Source: JAWKOK01 sp963765875
GTDB taxonomy: Bacteria > Chloroflexota > Anaerolineae > Caldilineales > Caldilineaceae
Assembly: GCA_963765875.1 (NCBI GenBank)
Contig: CAVXYK010000006.1
Span: 434,001-498,000 of the forward strand
Reading direction: 5' to 3'
Length of the DNA stretch: 64,000 nucleotides
This document shows, piece by piece, positions 27,481 to 36,680 of the stretch. Each line of letters opens with the position of its first letter. The stretch's first letter is position 1. The notes beneath the pieces were generated by a model. It searched no databases and was not told the origin of the DNA. It saw only the letters and a list, made by a program, of their open reading frames with translations. The translations under genes were made by a program, and so were the position numbers.

Positions 27481-28404
27481 GTGGCAGCCAAGCTCTCCCA
27501 AGACCGTCCAAAATCGGTTAAGTTGACACCAAAGCGACGCGAGGCAATTGCAGGCTATCTCTTCATATTGCCGACCTACATCGGTTTTGTACTCTTCATC
27601 CTCTGGCCAATCATCGAAGCCAGCCGAATCAGCTTCATGGACTACAGTATCCTCGGTCAATCTGAGTATATTGGCGGCAGCAACTATATCGATCTTCTAA
27701 CCGACGACCGCCTGCGTACAGTCTATGGCAACACCGTCGTTTTTACGCTCTTCGCCGTCTTTTTCAATACGACCCTGGGCCTCATTTTGGCTGTATTGCT
27801 CAATCAGCGCATGCCCGTGTTAGTTCGCAATTTTTACCGCTCAATATTCTTCTTCCCCATCCTGGTCGCGCACGCCTTTGTCGCTGTGATCTGGCAGTTT
27901 CTCTATCAACAAGATACAGGCGTGATCAACTACTATCTGAGTTTCCTGAACATCGGGCCGATCCCATGGCTAGGCAGCATCACTTGGGCCATGCCCGCAG
28001 TCATCATCATGGATGTGTGGAAGAATGCTGGATTCGCCATGCTTGTCTTTTTGGCCGGGCTTCAGAATATCCCCATGACATTTTACGAAGCGGCCCGCAT
28101 CGATGGAGCCAATGAGCGAAAAGTCTTCTTCCGCATCACATTGCCACTGCTCAGTCCAACGATCTTCTTCATCCTTGTCATCTTCACGATTGGCGCTTTC
28201 CAGGTCTTCGACTCAATCATCGTCCTGACCGGTGGCGGCCCAGGTGATGCAACGCGTAGCATTGTCATATACATCTATGAGATCGCATTTCAGACCTTCA
28301 ACATGGGGTATGCCTCGGCTGTCTCAATGACCCTTTTTGCCATCATCCTGGTTCTGACGCTTGCGCAATTTATCGTCGGTCAGCGTTGGGTTCATTACGA
28401 CTGA
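27481..28404 (+). CDS. ABC sugar transporter permease, MalF/UgpA type
   Basis: Inner-membrane permease subunit. It has six predicted membrane segments starting at IAGYLFILPTYIGFVLFILW and the cytoplasmic coupling loop EAARIDGANERKVFFRITLP, the EAA motif that docks with the ATPase. Start set at GTG 27481, preceded by AAGGAAG at about seven bases; an upstream ATG at 27415 would add a basic stretch without RBS support. Product about 307 residues, typical. Pairs with the MalG-type permease downstream, separated by a 179-base spacer that contains a dispersed repeat. Confidence 0.9.
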   Translation: MAAKLSQDRPKSVKLTPKRREAIAGYLFILPTYIGFVLFILWPIIEASRISFMDYSILGQSEYIGGSNYIDLLTDDRLRTVYGNTVVFTLFAVFFNTTLGLILAVLLNQRMPVLVRNFYRSIFFFPILVAHAFVAVIWQFLYQQDTGVINYYLSFLNIGPIPWLGSITWAMPAVIIMDVWKNAGFAMLVFLAGLQNIPMTFYEAARIDGANERKVFFRITLPLLSPTIFFILVIFTIGAFQVFDSIIVLTGGGPGDATRSIVIYIYEIAFQTFNMGYASAVSMTLFAIILVLTLAQFIVGQRWVHYD

Positions 28405-28429
28405 TGAGTCTACTGTAAAGAGGTCTCTT

Positions 28430-28490
28430 TTCACCACGGAGACACGGAGATTGCACGGAGTTCACAGAGGAAAACAGAGAGTCGTTCTTC
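28430..28490. repeat. Dispersed CACGGAGA-type repeat inside the sugar operon
   Basis: TTTCACCACGGAGACACGGAG followed by a CACGGAGTTCACAGAGG stretch matches, in reverse, the segment at 1995-2035 and relatives at 41750 and 55620. It sits in the spacer between the two permease genes and does not interrupt either. Confidence 0.55.
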
Positions 28491-28583
28491 ATCCACGGCT
28501 TATCTCGAGCATTTGCAGCCGGCTCAACTGTGACAAGATTGAATCTTTCCAGTGAATCCACGCCGAATTAAGGTAGGATCGTT

Positions 28584-29480
28584 ATGACAGCAAAACTGAC
28601 TCAACAGCCGCCACAACAGAATCTCACACGGTCCAAGTGGCCCCGGATTCGTTTGGGCAGTATCTTCTCGTTCATGTTGGTGACGATCGCAGCCATTCTC
28701 TTCATCATGCCGTTGATGTGGATGTTTTCGACATCGCTTCGGCCGATCTCAGAAGGGTATAGTCTGCCGCCACAATGGCTGCCCACGGATTTCCGTATCG
28801 AGAACTATGCGTATCCCTTCAAGTCAACTGTGCCGTTCGGCCAGCTCTTTATCAACAACATCAAGATCACGCTGGCAGTAACGATCGGCCAATTGCTAAC
28901 ATGTTCACTGGCTGGATTCGCCTTCGCACGTTTGCGCTTCCCGTTGCGAGAACCACTGTTCATTCTGCTGTTGGCCTCCTTGATGGTGCCGGCACAAGTG
29001 ACCGTGATTCCGATCTTTTTTACCATGCGCACGTTCAACCTAATCGACACCCACCTTGCCATCATCTTGCCAAGCTTGATCAGCGCCTTTGGTGTCTTTC
29101 TCATGCGACAATTCTTCAAGACACTGCCGCAGGAGCTATTCGATGCCGCCACGGTTGATGGAGCGGGCCATGTTCGCACGTTCTTTCAAATCGCACTGCC
29201 GTTGGCACGTGCGCCACTGGCTACACTCGCTATTCTCACCTTCAATGCCACCTGGAACAGTTTCTTTCTGCCCATGATTTTCCTAAGTTCGTGGGACAAA
29301 ATGACGCTTTCCCAGGGCATCGCATTTCTGAGCGGAGCAATGGGCCCGACAGGCAGTACAGGAAACCCATCGATTCGCATGGCCGCCGTCACGATGGCGA
29401 TCATGCCGGTCCTACTGGTCTTCTTCTTCGCCCAGCGCTGGATCATCGAAGCATTCACCCAAAGTGGAATCAAAGGATAA
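28584..29480 (+). CDS. ABC sugar transporter permease, MalG/UgpE type
   Basis: Second inner-membrane permease of the importer (298 residues). It has six membrane segments and the EAA loop FDAATVDGAGHVRTFFQIALP about 95 residues from the C-terminus, and ends with RWIIEAFTQSGIKG, the common QRYFVxGLTxGAVKG-type tail of MalG relatives. Start ATG 28584 follows AAGGTAGGATCGTT. The next gene begins eight bases after its stop, so glucosidase and transporter are co-transcribed. Confidence 0.92.
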   Translation: MTAKLTQQPPQQNLTRSKWPRIRLGSIFSFMLVTIAAILFIMPLMWMFSTSLRPISEGYSLPPQWLPTDFRIENYAYPFKSTVPFGQLFINNIKITLAVTIGQLLTCSLAGFAFARLRFPLREPLFILLLASLMVPAQVTVIPIFFTMRTFNLIDTHLAIILPSLISAFGVFLMRQFFKTLPQELFDAATVDGAGHVRTFFQIALPLARAPLATLAILTFNATWNSFFLPMIFLSSWDKMTLSQGIAFLSGAMGPTGSTGNPSIRMAAVTMAIMPVLLVFFFAQRWIIEAFTQSGIKG

Positions 29481-29488
29481 AACACGCC

Positions 29489-32152
29489 ATGGAAAACTTC
29501 ATCTATCGCAACGAAAAGACCAGCCAGATCAGCTTCCCGTTGGGCGGTATTGGTTCCGGCTGCATCGGTCTGGCCGGCAACGGCCGCCTGATCGATTGGG
29601 AGATTTTTAATCGACCCAACAAGGGCAGCGTCAACGGCTTTTCCCACTTCGCCATTCGCGCCGAAGCTGAAACGGAAACCGGGCGCGAGGTCAAGGATGT
29701 GCGGATTCTGCACGGCAACCTGCCCGCGCCCTATCAAGGCGAAATGCGGGCGCCGCGCTTCAACACAGCGGGATGGGGACCACGCCGCGAGCACATGACC
29801 GGCCTGCCCCACTTTGAAAGCGTCGATTTCCAAGGCGAATTCCCGCTGGCCGATCTCTCTTTTCGTGATGAGACCTTTCCCGGCGATGTGAAGATGCTGG
29901 CCTTCAATCCATTCATCCCCACAAACGAGGATGACTCCAGCATCCCGGCGGCATTCTTCGAGTTCAGCATCACCAACACCACCGACCAGCCTCTGACGTA
30001 CACACTGGTCGGAGCCCTGACAAACCCGCTGCCCCCCAATAACCAGAACAATGCAGAAGTCACAGACTGGGGCGCCAGTCTGCAGTTGACGTCGGATGGC
30101 GTAACGCCGGGCGAGATCGGACATGGTGACCTGACCATCGCCACTGACGCCGGTCTCCAAGAGGATACAACGGTGAGTTGTCAGCAGTATTGGTACCGCG
30201 GCACCTGGTTCGATAACCTGGAGGTCTACTGGAACGATCTCAACACCCCCGGCCCGCTCAAGAATCGTGTCTACGGGGCAACTGGTCCCGAGGGCGACGG
30301 CGCACGCTTTACCGAGCAGGATACGGGGCTGCTGGCCGCCCATATCCCGGTTGCCCCAGGCGAGACGCGACAGATCCGCTTTGTGATCAGCTGGAGCTTC
30401 CCCACCTGTGAGAACTATTGGAAGACCAACGAAGGTGACGTGATCGAGGCCAACACAACGGCCGGTGGAACATGGCTAAATTACTACGCTACTCTCTGGC
30501 CCGATTCCAAGGCAAGCGCGCAATATGCCATGGAAAACTGGTCGACTCTATATGAGAAGTCCAAGCTTTTCAAGGAAGCGCTCTTTGGGTCGGATCTGCC
30601 GCCGGCAGCGCTCGACGCGGTCTCAGCCAACATCTCGATCCTCAAATCGCCCACCAGCCTGCGCCTGGAAGACGGCACCTACTATGGTTGGGAAGGTCTA
30701 CATCTAGATGCAGGCTGTTGCGAAGGCAGTTGCACCCATGTCTGGAACTATCAGCAGGCGCTGCCCTTCCTCTTTCCTGCACTAGAGCGCTCCATGCGCG
30801 ATGCTGACTACAAGTACAATCTGCTCGACAGCGGGGCCATGCCCTTCCGCATTCAATTGCCGATCGGCTCGGATCCATGGCCCTTCCGCCCCTGCTGCGA
30901 CGGCCAATTTGGCGGCGTGATGAAAGCCTATCGAGATTGGAAGATCTGCGGCGATGACGCCTGGCTGACTAGCATTTGGCCGGCCGTCAAGAGTTCGCTG
31001 GAATATGCCTGGAGCCCGGACAACGTCGACCGCTGGGATCCCGACAAATCGGGCGTGTTGACCGGCCGCCAGCACCACACACTCGATATGGAACTCTTTG
31101 GCCCCAACTCGTGGCTGACTGGCTTCTACCTGGGCGCGCTCAAAGCAGCTGCTGAGATGGCGGCCCACTTGGGCGAAGATGAAGATGCCGCCGAATATAT
31201 GGCCATCTTCGAGCGCGGCAAGGCGTGGACGGACGAAAATCTGTTCAACGGCGAGTATTACATCCAGCGCATCGACTTGGGCGACCGCGCACTCTTGGAA
31301 TCCTACGGCGGACAGGATGACACGCTCAAGGGCGGGTCTGCTGTGGACGCCTACTGGAATTCCGAGCACAACGAGATCAAGTATCAGATCGGCGAAGGGT
31401 CCAGCATCGACCAAATTTTGCCCCAGTGGCACGCTTCGCTCTATGGCCTGGGCGACCTCTATGATCCGGTGCAGACCAAGCAGGCTTCCGCCGCCATCTA
31501 CAAGCACAACTTCATTGCCGAGATGGGCCAGGTCTACAATCCCTGCCGCATCTACTGTTTGAACGATGAGGGCGGGCTGGTGATCTGCGCGTGGCCCGAG
31601 GACGTGCAGAAGCCGCTCATCCCGGCGCCATACTCGCAAGAGACCATGAACGGCTTCGAATACTCGGCAGCCATCCACATGATCATGCTGGGCCTCGTGG
31701 ATGAGGGAATGCGCTGTGTCGAAGCCATCCGTCACCGCTATGACGGCGAGCGCCGCAACCCCTGGAACGAGTTTGAGTGCGGAAACAACTACGCCCGCAG
31801 CATGGCCTCCTACGCCTTGCTCAACGCCTTCTCCGGCTTCGAGTTTGACATGGTCAAGCAATCGATTGGCTTCCATCCGGTCCGACCGCAAGACGGTCAG
31901 TTCCGCTGCTTCTGGTCGCTTGATTCGGGATGGGGCGAATTTGAGATGACGCCAACTGGCTGTGAAGTGCGCGTCCTATATGGCGAGCTAACGCTTCAGC
32001 AACTTCACCTGCCATTCCTCGCCGAAAACCAAGCTGCGACCGTTACACTGGACGGTGAATCAATCTCGTTCAGCGCCGCAGATGGGACGCTTGACTTTGA
32101 TAGCGCTGTCCAAATTGGCACCGGGCAATCACTGAAAGTGCTGGCTGCATGA
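29489..32152 (+). CDS. GH116 family beta-glucosidase / glucosylceramidase-like enzyme
   Basis: Related to human non-lysosomal glucosylceramidase GBA2 and bacterial GH116 beta-glucosidases/xylosidases. The N-terminal beta-sandwich domain opens with the hallmark FPLGGIGSGCIGLAGNGRL, DWEIFNRP; the C-terminal (alpha/alpha)6 domain contains CTHVWNYQQALPFLFPALER, YRDWKICGD, DMELFGPNSWLTGFYLGAL and NPWNEFECGNNYARSMASY. The protein is 887 residues and has no signal peptide, so it acts in the cytoplasm on glycosides brought in by the preceding importer. Start ATG 29489 follows AAAGGATAA. The stop overlaps the start of the next gene by four bases. Exact substrate (glucoside, xyloside or N-acetylglucosaminide) cannot be told from sequence alone. 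Confidence 0.88.
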   Translation: MENFIYRNEKTSQISFPLGGIGSGCIGLAGNGRLIDWEIFNRPNKGSVNGFSHFAIRAEAETETGREVKDVRILHGNLPAPYQGEMRAPRFNTAGWGPRREHMTGLPHFESVDFQGEFPLADLSFRDETFPGDVKMLAFNPFIPTNEDDSSIPAAFFEFSITNTTDQPLTYTLVGALTNPLPPNNQNNAEVTDWGASLQLTSDGVTPGEIGHGDLTIATDAGLQEDTTVSCQQYWYRGTWFDNLEVYWNDLNTPGPLKNRVYGATGPEGDGARFTEQDTGLLAAHIPVAPGETRQIRFVISWSFPTCENYWKTNEGDVIEANTTAGGTWLNYYATLWPDSKASAQYAMENWSTLYEKSKLFKEALFGSDLPPAALDAVSANISILKSPTSLRLEDGTYYGWEGLHLDAGCCEGSCTHVWNYQQALPFLFPALERSMRDADYKYNLLDSGAMPFRIQLPIGSDPWPFRPCCDGQFGGVMKAYRDWKICGDDAWLTSIWPAVKSSLEYAWSPDNVDRWDPDKSGVLTGRQHHTLDMELFGPNSWLTGFYLGALKAAAEMAAHLGEDEDAAEYMAIFERGKAWTDENLFNGEYYIQRIDLGDRALLESYGGQDDTLKGGSAVDAYWNSEHNEIKYQIGEGSSIDQILPQWHASLYGLGDLYDPVQTKQASAAIYKHNFIAEMGQVYNPCRIYCLNDEGGLVICAWPEDVQKPLIPAPYSQETMNGFEYSAAIHMIMLGLVDEGMRCVEAIRHRYDGERRNPWNEFECGNNYARSMASYALLNAFSGFEFDMVKQSIGFHPVRPQDGQFRCFWSLDSGWGEFEMTPTGCEVRVLYGELTLQQLHLPFLAENQAATVTLDGESISFSAADGTLDFDSAVQIGTGQSLKVLAA

Positions 32153-33258
32153 CCACACGCATCGTCATCGTTGGTGGGTTCCTTGGCGCCGGCAAAACCA
32201 CGCTTTTGCTTCGAGCAGCAGAGAAGCTGACTCAACGTGGCTATCGAGTCGGCTTAGTGACCAATGATCAGGGAGAAGATCTAGTCGACACGGCGCTGGG
32301 GCAGGAGGCCTCAGTGCCAGTGGTGGAGGTGGCAGGCGGCTGCTTCTGCTGCCGTTTCCCCGATCTGTTGACGAGCTTGCAACACCTGCAGGACGTTGTC
32401 AAGCCCGATCTAATTCTGGCCGAGCCTGTGGGCAGTTGCACCGACCTGGTGTCGACAGTCCTGCGCCCACTGGTGCAGTTCTACGGCGAACAGTATGAAC
32501 TGGCCCCCTTGACCGTCTTGCACGATGCCAGCCGCGCCATTGACGACTTTTCGCCGGATGTCCGCTATCTCTATCAGCAGCAGCTGGCCGAAGCCGAGTT
32601 GATTCTACTCAGCAAAAGCGACTTGCTCTCGCCGCAAGAGCTGAAAGGCCAGGAAACCTCAGTTCAGGCAACATTCCCGCAGGCGCGCATCCAGTCCGTA
32701 TCGGCAAGCAACGGCCAAGGCCTGGACACATGGCTAGACGTGGTGCTGGGCCAAGCAAGCGCCAATCCGGAAGCATTGGTCATCGACTACGAGCGTTACG
32801 CCCAGGCCGAAGCCACGCTGGGCTGGCTCAATGCCAAGGGGCAGATTCGCTCGAGTCACGCCTATTCGCTCCGTCAGTGGACGACCGATCTGCTCACGAA
32901 CCTGGCCTCACTCTGTACACAGCACGATAGCCCCATCGCCCACATCAAAACCATGGTGACGACAACGGCATCGCTCCCACAGTCAGTATCCCCTGTACCT
33001 TCGCACCACCCAGCCCGGCTCAAGGCCAGCCTGACTGACGCTGGCTCGAAAATCAGTTGGGATTTGGAAAGCGAGGTACAAGAGACGCGTGGCCATGAGT
33101 TCATCTTGAATGTGCGTGTCAGTTCAGCGCCGGAGCAGCTTCAGCAGATGACCATGCAGGCTATCGAGCAGGCAAAACCGTTTCCGAGCGCCCGCTACTA
33201 TCTGGAACAGATGGAGTGCTTTAGCCCCAGCACTCCAGAACCGCACTACCGCCTGTAG
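32149..33258 (+). CDS. COG0523 (CobW/P47K) G3E GTPase
   Basis: Metal-handling GTPase family. GGFLGAGKTT (9-18) is the P-loop, GCFCCRF (64-70) carries the CxCC metal-binding motif, and LLSKSDLL is the NKxD-equivalent guanine-recognition motif, here SKSD. A C-terminal CobW domain is present but lacks the usual His-rich loop. Members insert Zn, Co or other metals into target proteins or act in metal stress. ATG 32149 overlaps the GH116 stop (ATGA), so the two are translationally coupled, an unusual pairing that suggests a role in the same pathway rather than in general metal homeostasis. Length (369) normal. Confidence 0.85.
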   Translation: MTTRIVIVGGFLGAGKTTLLLRAAEKLTQRGYRVGLVTNDQGEDLVDTALGQEASVPVVEVAGGCFCCRFPDLLTSLQHLQDVVKPDLILAEPVGSCTDLVSTVLRPLVQFYGEQYELAPLTVLHDASRAIDDFSPDVRYLYQQQLAEAELILLSKSDLLSPQELKGQETSVQATFPQARIQSVSASNGQGLDTWLDVVLGQASANPEALVIDYERYAQAEATLGWLNAKGQIRSSHAYSLRQWTTDLLTNLASLCTQHDSPIAHIKTMVTTTASLPQSVSPVPSHHPARLKASLTDAGSKISWDLESEVQETRGHEFILNVRVSSAPEQLQQMTMQAIEQAKPFPSARYYLEQMECFSPSTPEPHYRL

Positions 33259-33351
33259 TACGTTCGCTGCGGCACAAGTAACGACATGATTGGTAGTAAC
33301 GACTGCAGTCGTTACGTACGATTGTAGCGAGTACGGATCTTCTGAAAGCGC

Positions 33352-34509
33352 TCATTCCCCATCTTCTTCAAAAACCAGGTGCTCCGACATGAACTTGAGA
33401 ATCGGCTCCTTATCCATACTGCAATGACCAGCCTCGACCTCCAAAACTTCGTGATCGATACCGAGATCCGTCAGGAATGTCGCGAATTCTCGGAAGCGCT
33501 CAATCGGTGCGATATCATCATAGAGACCATGATAGAGTAGGATTCCATGCAGGCGCTCCGGCTGTTCGACATACCCCTTTGCGTCCTGGACGGGCGAAGC
33601 GGCTTCTAGTTTGTCCACAAAATCGGGCACAACTCGGGCAACGCCATCCTCAATCTCATAGGGCATGTCGAGGAAATAGGGCGGTTTGTGAGGGTTCGAG
33701 GCGACGGCTGCCGCATGAGCCAACCCCGATTTCGTTCTAATGTTGGAGATGGCGTTGAATTCTCCAAGGTCGGTCGGCTCCGACCTGAACCCCTTGGCGC
33801 CGCCCAACACCCATGGGTCCCGGGCCCAGTCATAGGTACCCGAATAGGGTGCTGCCACACTGTAAACATTCGGATATTTGAATGCCAGGTGTATGGCTCC
33901 GTCGGCACCCATAGAACAGCCGGTGATGCCGCGACTGTCGGGATGGGGAATGGTACGATAGTTGGCATCGATGTAGGCCACCAAATCCTTGGTCAGATAC
34001 GTCTCGTAGTCACCGATCGTGGGCGAACTCAAATACATGCTACCGCCTAGCCGATTGTCAGCATTTGGAAAGACGAAGATCATTTCCTTCGTCACGCCGC
34101 TCTGGAGCGCCGACTCCTGTGCTCGTTGAAATGTCATCGGGTCCGTATACTCGCCGCCGCCGTAGCCGTGCAAGGCGTATACCACTGGATAGCGCTTGAC
34201 CGACGTACTGTAGTCGGAAGGCAGCACCACGAAAAAGCCGCGTTCAGCGGGATCACCCAGGAGGTTGCCTTCCAATGCCTTACTGGTCATAGTCTTGTGC
34301 TCGGCGGAGAGCTTCACGCGCGGCGGGCGTGTTGGCCGCGGGGTGGCGGATGGCTCAGACGCCGGCGCCGTTGTCGGATCCAACGCGGCCACTGCAGCAG
34401 CAGCGTCTTCTGTAGCTGGTGTGGCCGGCGGCGCCTGGATCGGCCGGCACGCTCCGAGAATCAGGAACGCCAGGATGAGAAATGGAACGAAGTATGCTGT
34501 ACGAATCAT
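33352..34509 (-). CDS. Lipoprotein esterase, alpha/beta hydrolase (esterase D/FrsA-like)
   Basis: Putative surface-attached serine esterase (385 residues). Signal ends LILGAC with lipidated Cys21, followed by an Ala/Pro/Thr-rich linker to about residue 65. The hydrolase domain has YPVVYALHGYGGGEY (oxyanion loop), RGITGCSMGADGAIHLAFKYP with the nucleophile elbow GCSMG, GLYDDIAP with a probable catalytic Asp, and EAGHCSMDKE with the His. Closest in style to tributyrin or feruloyl/antigen-85-like esterases. Start at ATG 34509 is chosen because GAGG lies seven bases upstream and the signal peptide begins there; an upstream frame extension to 34608 has no support. Monocistronic. Confidence 0.85.
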   Translation of the reverse strand: MIRTAYFVPFLILAFLILGACRPIQAPPATPATEDAAAAVAALDPTTAPASEPSATPRPTRPPRVKLSAEHKTMTSKALEGNLLGDPAERGFFVVLPSDYSTSVKRYPVVYALHGYGGGEYTDPMTFQRAQESALQSGVTKEMIFVFPNADNRLGGSMYLSSPTIGDYETYLTKDLVAYIDANYRTIPHPDSRGITGCSMGADGAIHLAFKYPNVYSVAAPYSGTYDWARDPWVLGGAKGFRSEPTDLGEFNAISNIRTKSGLAHAAAVASNPHKPPYFLDMPYEIEDGVARVVPDFVDKLEAASPVQDAKGYVEQPERLHGILLYHGLYDDIAPIERFREFATFLTDLGIDHEVLEVEAGHCSMDKEPILKFMSEHLVFEEDGE

Positions 34510-35078
34510 AGGAAAACCTCGATTTCGGCATGGTTTCTCCAGGAACAGAAATGGTTGGCAGACGGGGCGCCCGACAACGAGTTCAAACAAGGTGGCTGCA
34601 TGATACAAACAACGCCAAGCATCCGATAGCTACCCCGAAGTCGTACCCGTTGTCCATGGCAATCACGGCCAGGCCATCGTTTTCATCGATGACCCGCGCA
34701 CCATACTACTTGCAGGCTGCACGGGTTGCACTGCAATCCTTGTACGCCAAGCTACATCACTACTGAGATCCTGGCTCCCCGCTATTATATTACTGATCTG
34801 GCCCCATCGTAATAGGAGGTATGGGAACTGCTACGGGCGGCTGTGTCAGTGGTTGACAAACGCTGAGAATCATCGCTGCGAACAGCACAAACAAACGGAG
34901 CCGATATGCGCGCAACATGGGTCACTCTACTTATCGGTCGTCATCGACCAATTTTGTGCAGGTGTGACTGGCTGTGTACCAGCCACACCCGCATCAAACG
35001 ATCTTACGGGGCCGGCAATTCTTTTTTTTTATGACCACGGCTTCGTCCGTGAATTGACTGTGCCCAGTTAATCACCGA

Positions 35079-35112
35079 CAGGCAAAGGCTAGCGGGGAAA
35101 AGCCTTTGCCTG
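35079..35112 (-). terminator. 12-bp hairpin next to a decayed minus-strand ORF
   Basis: CAGGCAAAGGCT (35079-35090) and its perfect complement (35101-35112) form a stem 19 bases past the stop at 35131 of a minus-strand remnant. No long T-run follows. It may be the original 3' end of that gene. Confidence 0.4.
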
Positions 35113-35130
35113 CCGGCATCGCTACCGGTT

Positions 35131-35382
35131 CTACCCCTTGACGGAAAATGGTCCAACACTGCCGATGGCCGACTCGGGCGACTGGGAGCAACAGACTCCG
35201 TAGACCTGGCCATCGTGCACACCCATGCTATAGGTCTTGCTCGTGTCGAGGTTGATCTCACACAGTTGGTGGACGGCCCATGCCGGATGCTGGGCGTGGA
35301 CAACGGAACTTGCAGAGGGGGCCATCACCGTGTCAGCTGCTGCCGGCCGGTTGGACAGTCATGAGGTGCAGATCGATGTCGA
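35131..35382 (-). pseudogene. C-terminal remnant of an unrecognised protein
   Basis: The minus strand encodes VVHAQHPAWAVHQLCEINLD, KTYSMGVHDGQVYGVCCSQ and ends GPFSVKG before a hairpin. Just upstream, another frame reads EIDIDLHLMTVQPAGSS, which joins naturally if one frameshift is allowed. No start signal is present. This looks like the end of a gene whose beginning is gone. Otherwise the 34510-35500 gap shows nothing supported. Confidence 0.35.
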
Positions 35383-35500
35383 TTTCATGGTCTGATCACC
35401 AACTACGAATATGCCATTTTCTGTCATACTCTCAAGCTATGATGTGGGCCGATAGATCGGTGGTCACATATTCGGGCCATAGCCAAGAACGGAGATTCTG

Positions 35501-36112
35501 ATGACAAAAATCGACTACAAAAAGACGCTTAGGCCGCTCTATTCGCCCTCTGCCAAGAAAGTGGCTGTTGTTGAGGTGCCGCCAATGAACTATCTGATGA
35601 TTGACGGAGAAGGGAACCCAAACAGTTCACAGTCATTTCAGGACGCGGTCGATGTCCTGTATCCACTATCCTATGCCATTAAGTTCAAGGTCAAGAGGGG
35701 ACAAATCGGCGTCGATTACGGGGTGTTGCCGCTCGAAGGCCTGTGGTGGGCAGAGGATATGTCCAGTTTCAGCGTCGAAAGCAAAGAGGCCTGGCAATGG
35801 ACATTGATGATCATGCAGCCGGAGTTGGTGACAGAGGAGGTCGTCGAACAAGCAGCGGAAGAAGTGCGAAGCAAGAAAAATCCGGTGGCTCTACCCTTGG
35901 TAAGATTCGAATCTCTCAATGAAGGACTTTGCGCACAGATCATGCACATCGGTCCATTCACAACGGAAGGGCCGACAGTCGAGAAGGTCCACGCATTCAT
36001 AGAGGAGAGCGGCAGAAAGCGAACGGGAAAGCACCACGAGATATACCTGAGTGACATAAGGCGAGCCGCGCCGGAGAAGTGGAAAACGGTTATCAGACAA
36101 CCAATGGCTTGA
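35501..36112 (+). CDS. GyrI-like small-molecule-binding protein (COG4832 type)
   Basis: A 203-residue member of the GyrI-like effector-binding family. Typical features: opening MTKIDYKKTLRPLYSPSAKK, the VEVPPMNYLMIDGEGNPN block, FAVKFKVKR-like strand (IKFKVKRG), the LEGLWWAED segment and the C-terminal SDIRRAAPEKWKTVIRQP. These proteins have two GyrI-type repeats and bind hydrophobic ligands; some hydrolyse cyclopropanoids. It is the first of three closely spaced genes (with the DinB-like and P-loop genes), all in the same direction. Start ATG 35501 follows GGAGATTCTG. Confidence 0.85.
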   Translation: MTKIDYKKTLRPLYSPSAKKVAVVEVPPMNYLMIDGEGNPNSSQSFQDAVDVLYPLSYAIKFKVKRGQIGVDYGVLPLEGLWWAEDMSSFSVESKEAWQWTLMIMQPELVTEEVVEQAAEEVRSKKNPVALPLVRFESLNEGLCAQIMHIGPFTTEGPTVEKVHAFIEESGRKRTGKHHEIYLSDIRRAAPEKWKTVIRQPMA

Positions 36113-36159
36113 GTAGGCTCTTACCCAACACACGAACACCGAATGACCTGGAGAGAATC

Positions 36160-36678
36160 ATGCCCGGCCCCACCACCAAACAGGACCTCCTGATTGCAAT
36201 CGAGCAGGAGCGCGGAAAACTTGAATCGCTTCTTGACGGCTTCACCCCGGAACAGATGACGGAACCGGGAATCGTTGGCGATTGGTCGACGAAGGACACG
36301 CTGGCACATTTGATCGAGTGGGAGCAGATGTGCCAGGGATGGTTCGCCGTCGGAAAACGCGGCGAGACTCCGGCACTTCCGGCCCCCGGCTTCAAGTGGA
36401 ACCAGACGCCGGAACTCAACAGACAGATCTATGAAAAACATCGTGACCGTGCGCTGGACGACGTGCTTGAAGAGTTTGACGCTTCACATCGAGAAATCCT
36501 AGCTGTAATCCAGAACCTATCTAACGAACAACAATTTGATGTGGGTCAGTTTGCCTGGACGAAGAAGAATACGCTGGGAACCTACATAATTTCGGCGACA
36601 AGCAGCCACTATCTCTGGGCCGGAAAAGAGATCCGCAAAGGGTTCAGAGCAAAGGCAAAAGCTGCGGAGCAAGCGTAG
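36160..36678 (+). CDS. ClbS/DfsB (DinB-like) four-helix-bundle protein
   Basis: DinB/YfiT superfamily member of 172 residues. MPGPTTKQDLLIAIEQERGKL, GDWSTKDTLAHLIEWEQ and LGTYIISATSSHYLWAGKEIRK are landmarks of the ClbS/DfsB branch. Its namesake ClbS hydrolyses the genotoxin colibactin, but most relatives have no assigned substrate; metal- or thiol-dependent transferase or protective functions are inferred for the superfamily. The start at ATG 36160 is supported by GGAGAG upstream. It ends two bases before the next gene's ATG, indicating one transcript. Confidence 0.85.
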   Translation: MPGPTTKQDLLIAIEQERGKLESLLDGFTPEQMTEPGIVGDWSTKDTLAHLIEWEQMCQGWFAVGKRGETPALPAPGFKWNQTPELNRQIYEKHRDRALDDVLEEFDASHREILAVIQNLSNEQQFDVGQFAWTKKNTLGTYIISATSSHYLWAGKEIRKGFRAKAKAAEQA

Positions 36679-36680
36679 CC

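Noticed and set aside
29186..31891. Two long antisense reading frames (385 and 369 residues) opposite the GH116 gene
   Set aside because: They mirror the codon periodicity of a confidently identified GC-rich gene, have no recognisable domains and no ribosome-binding sites.
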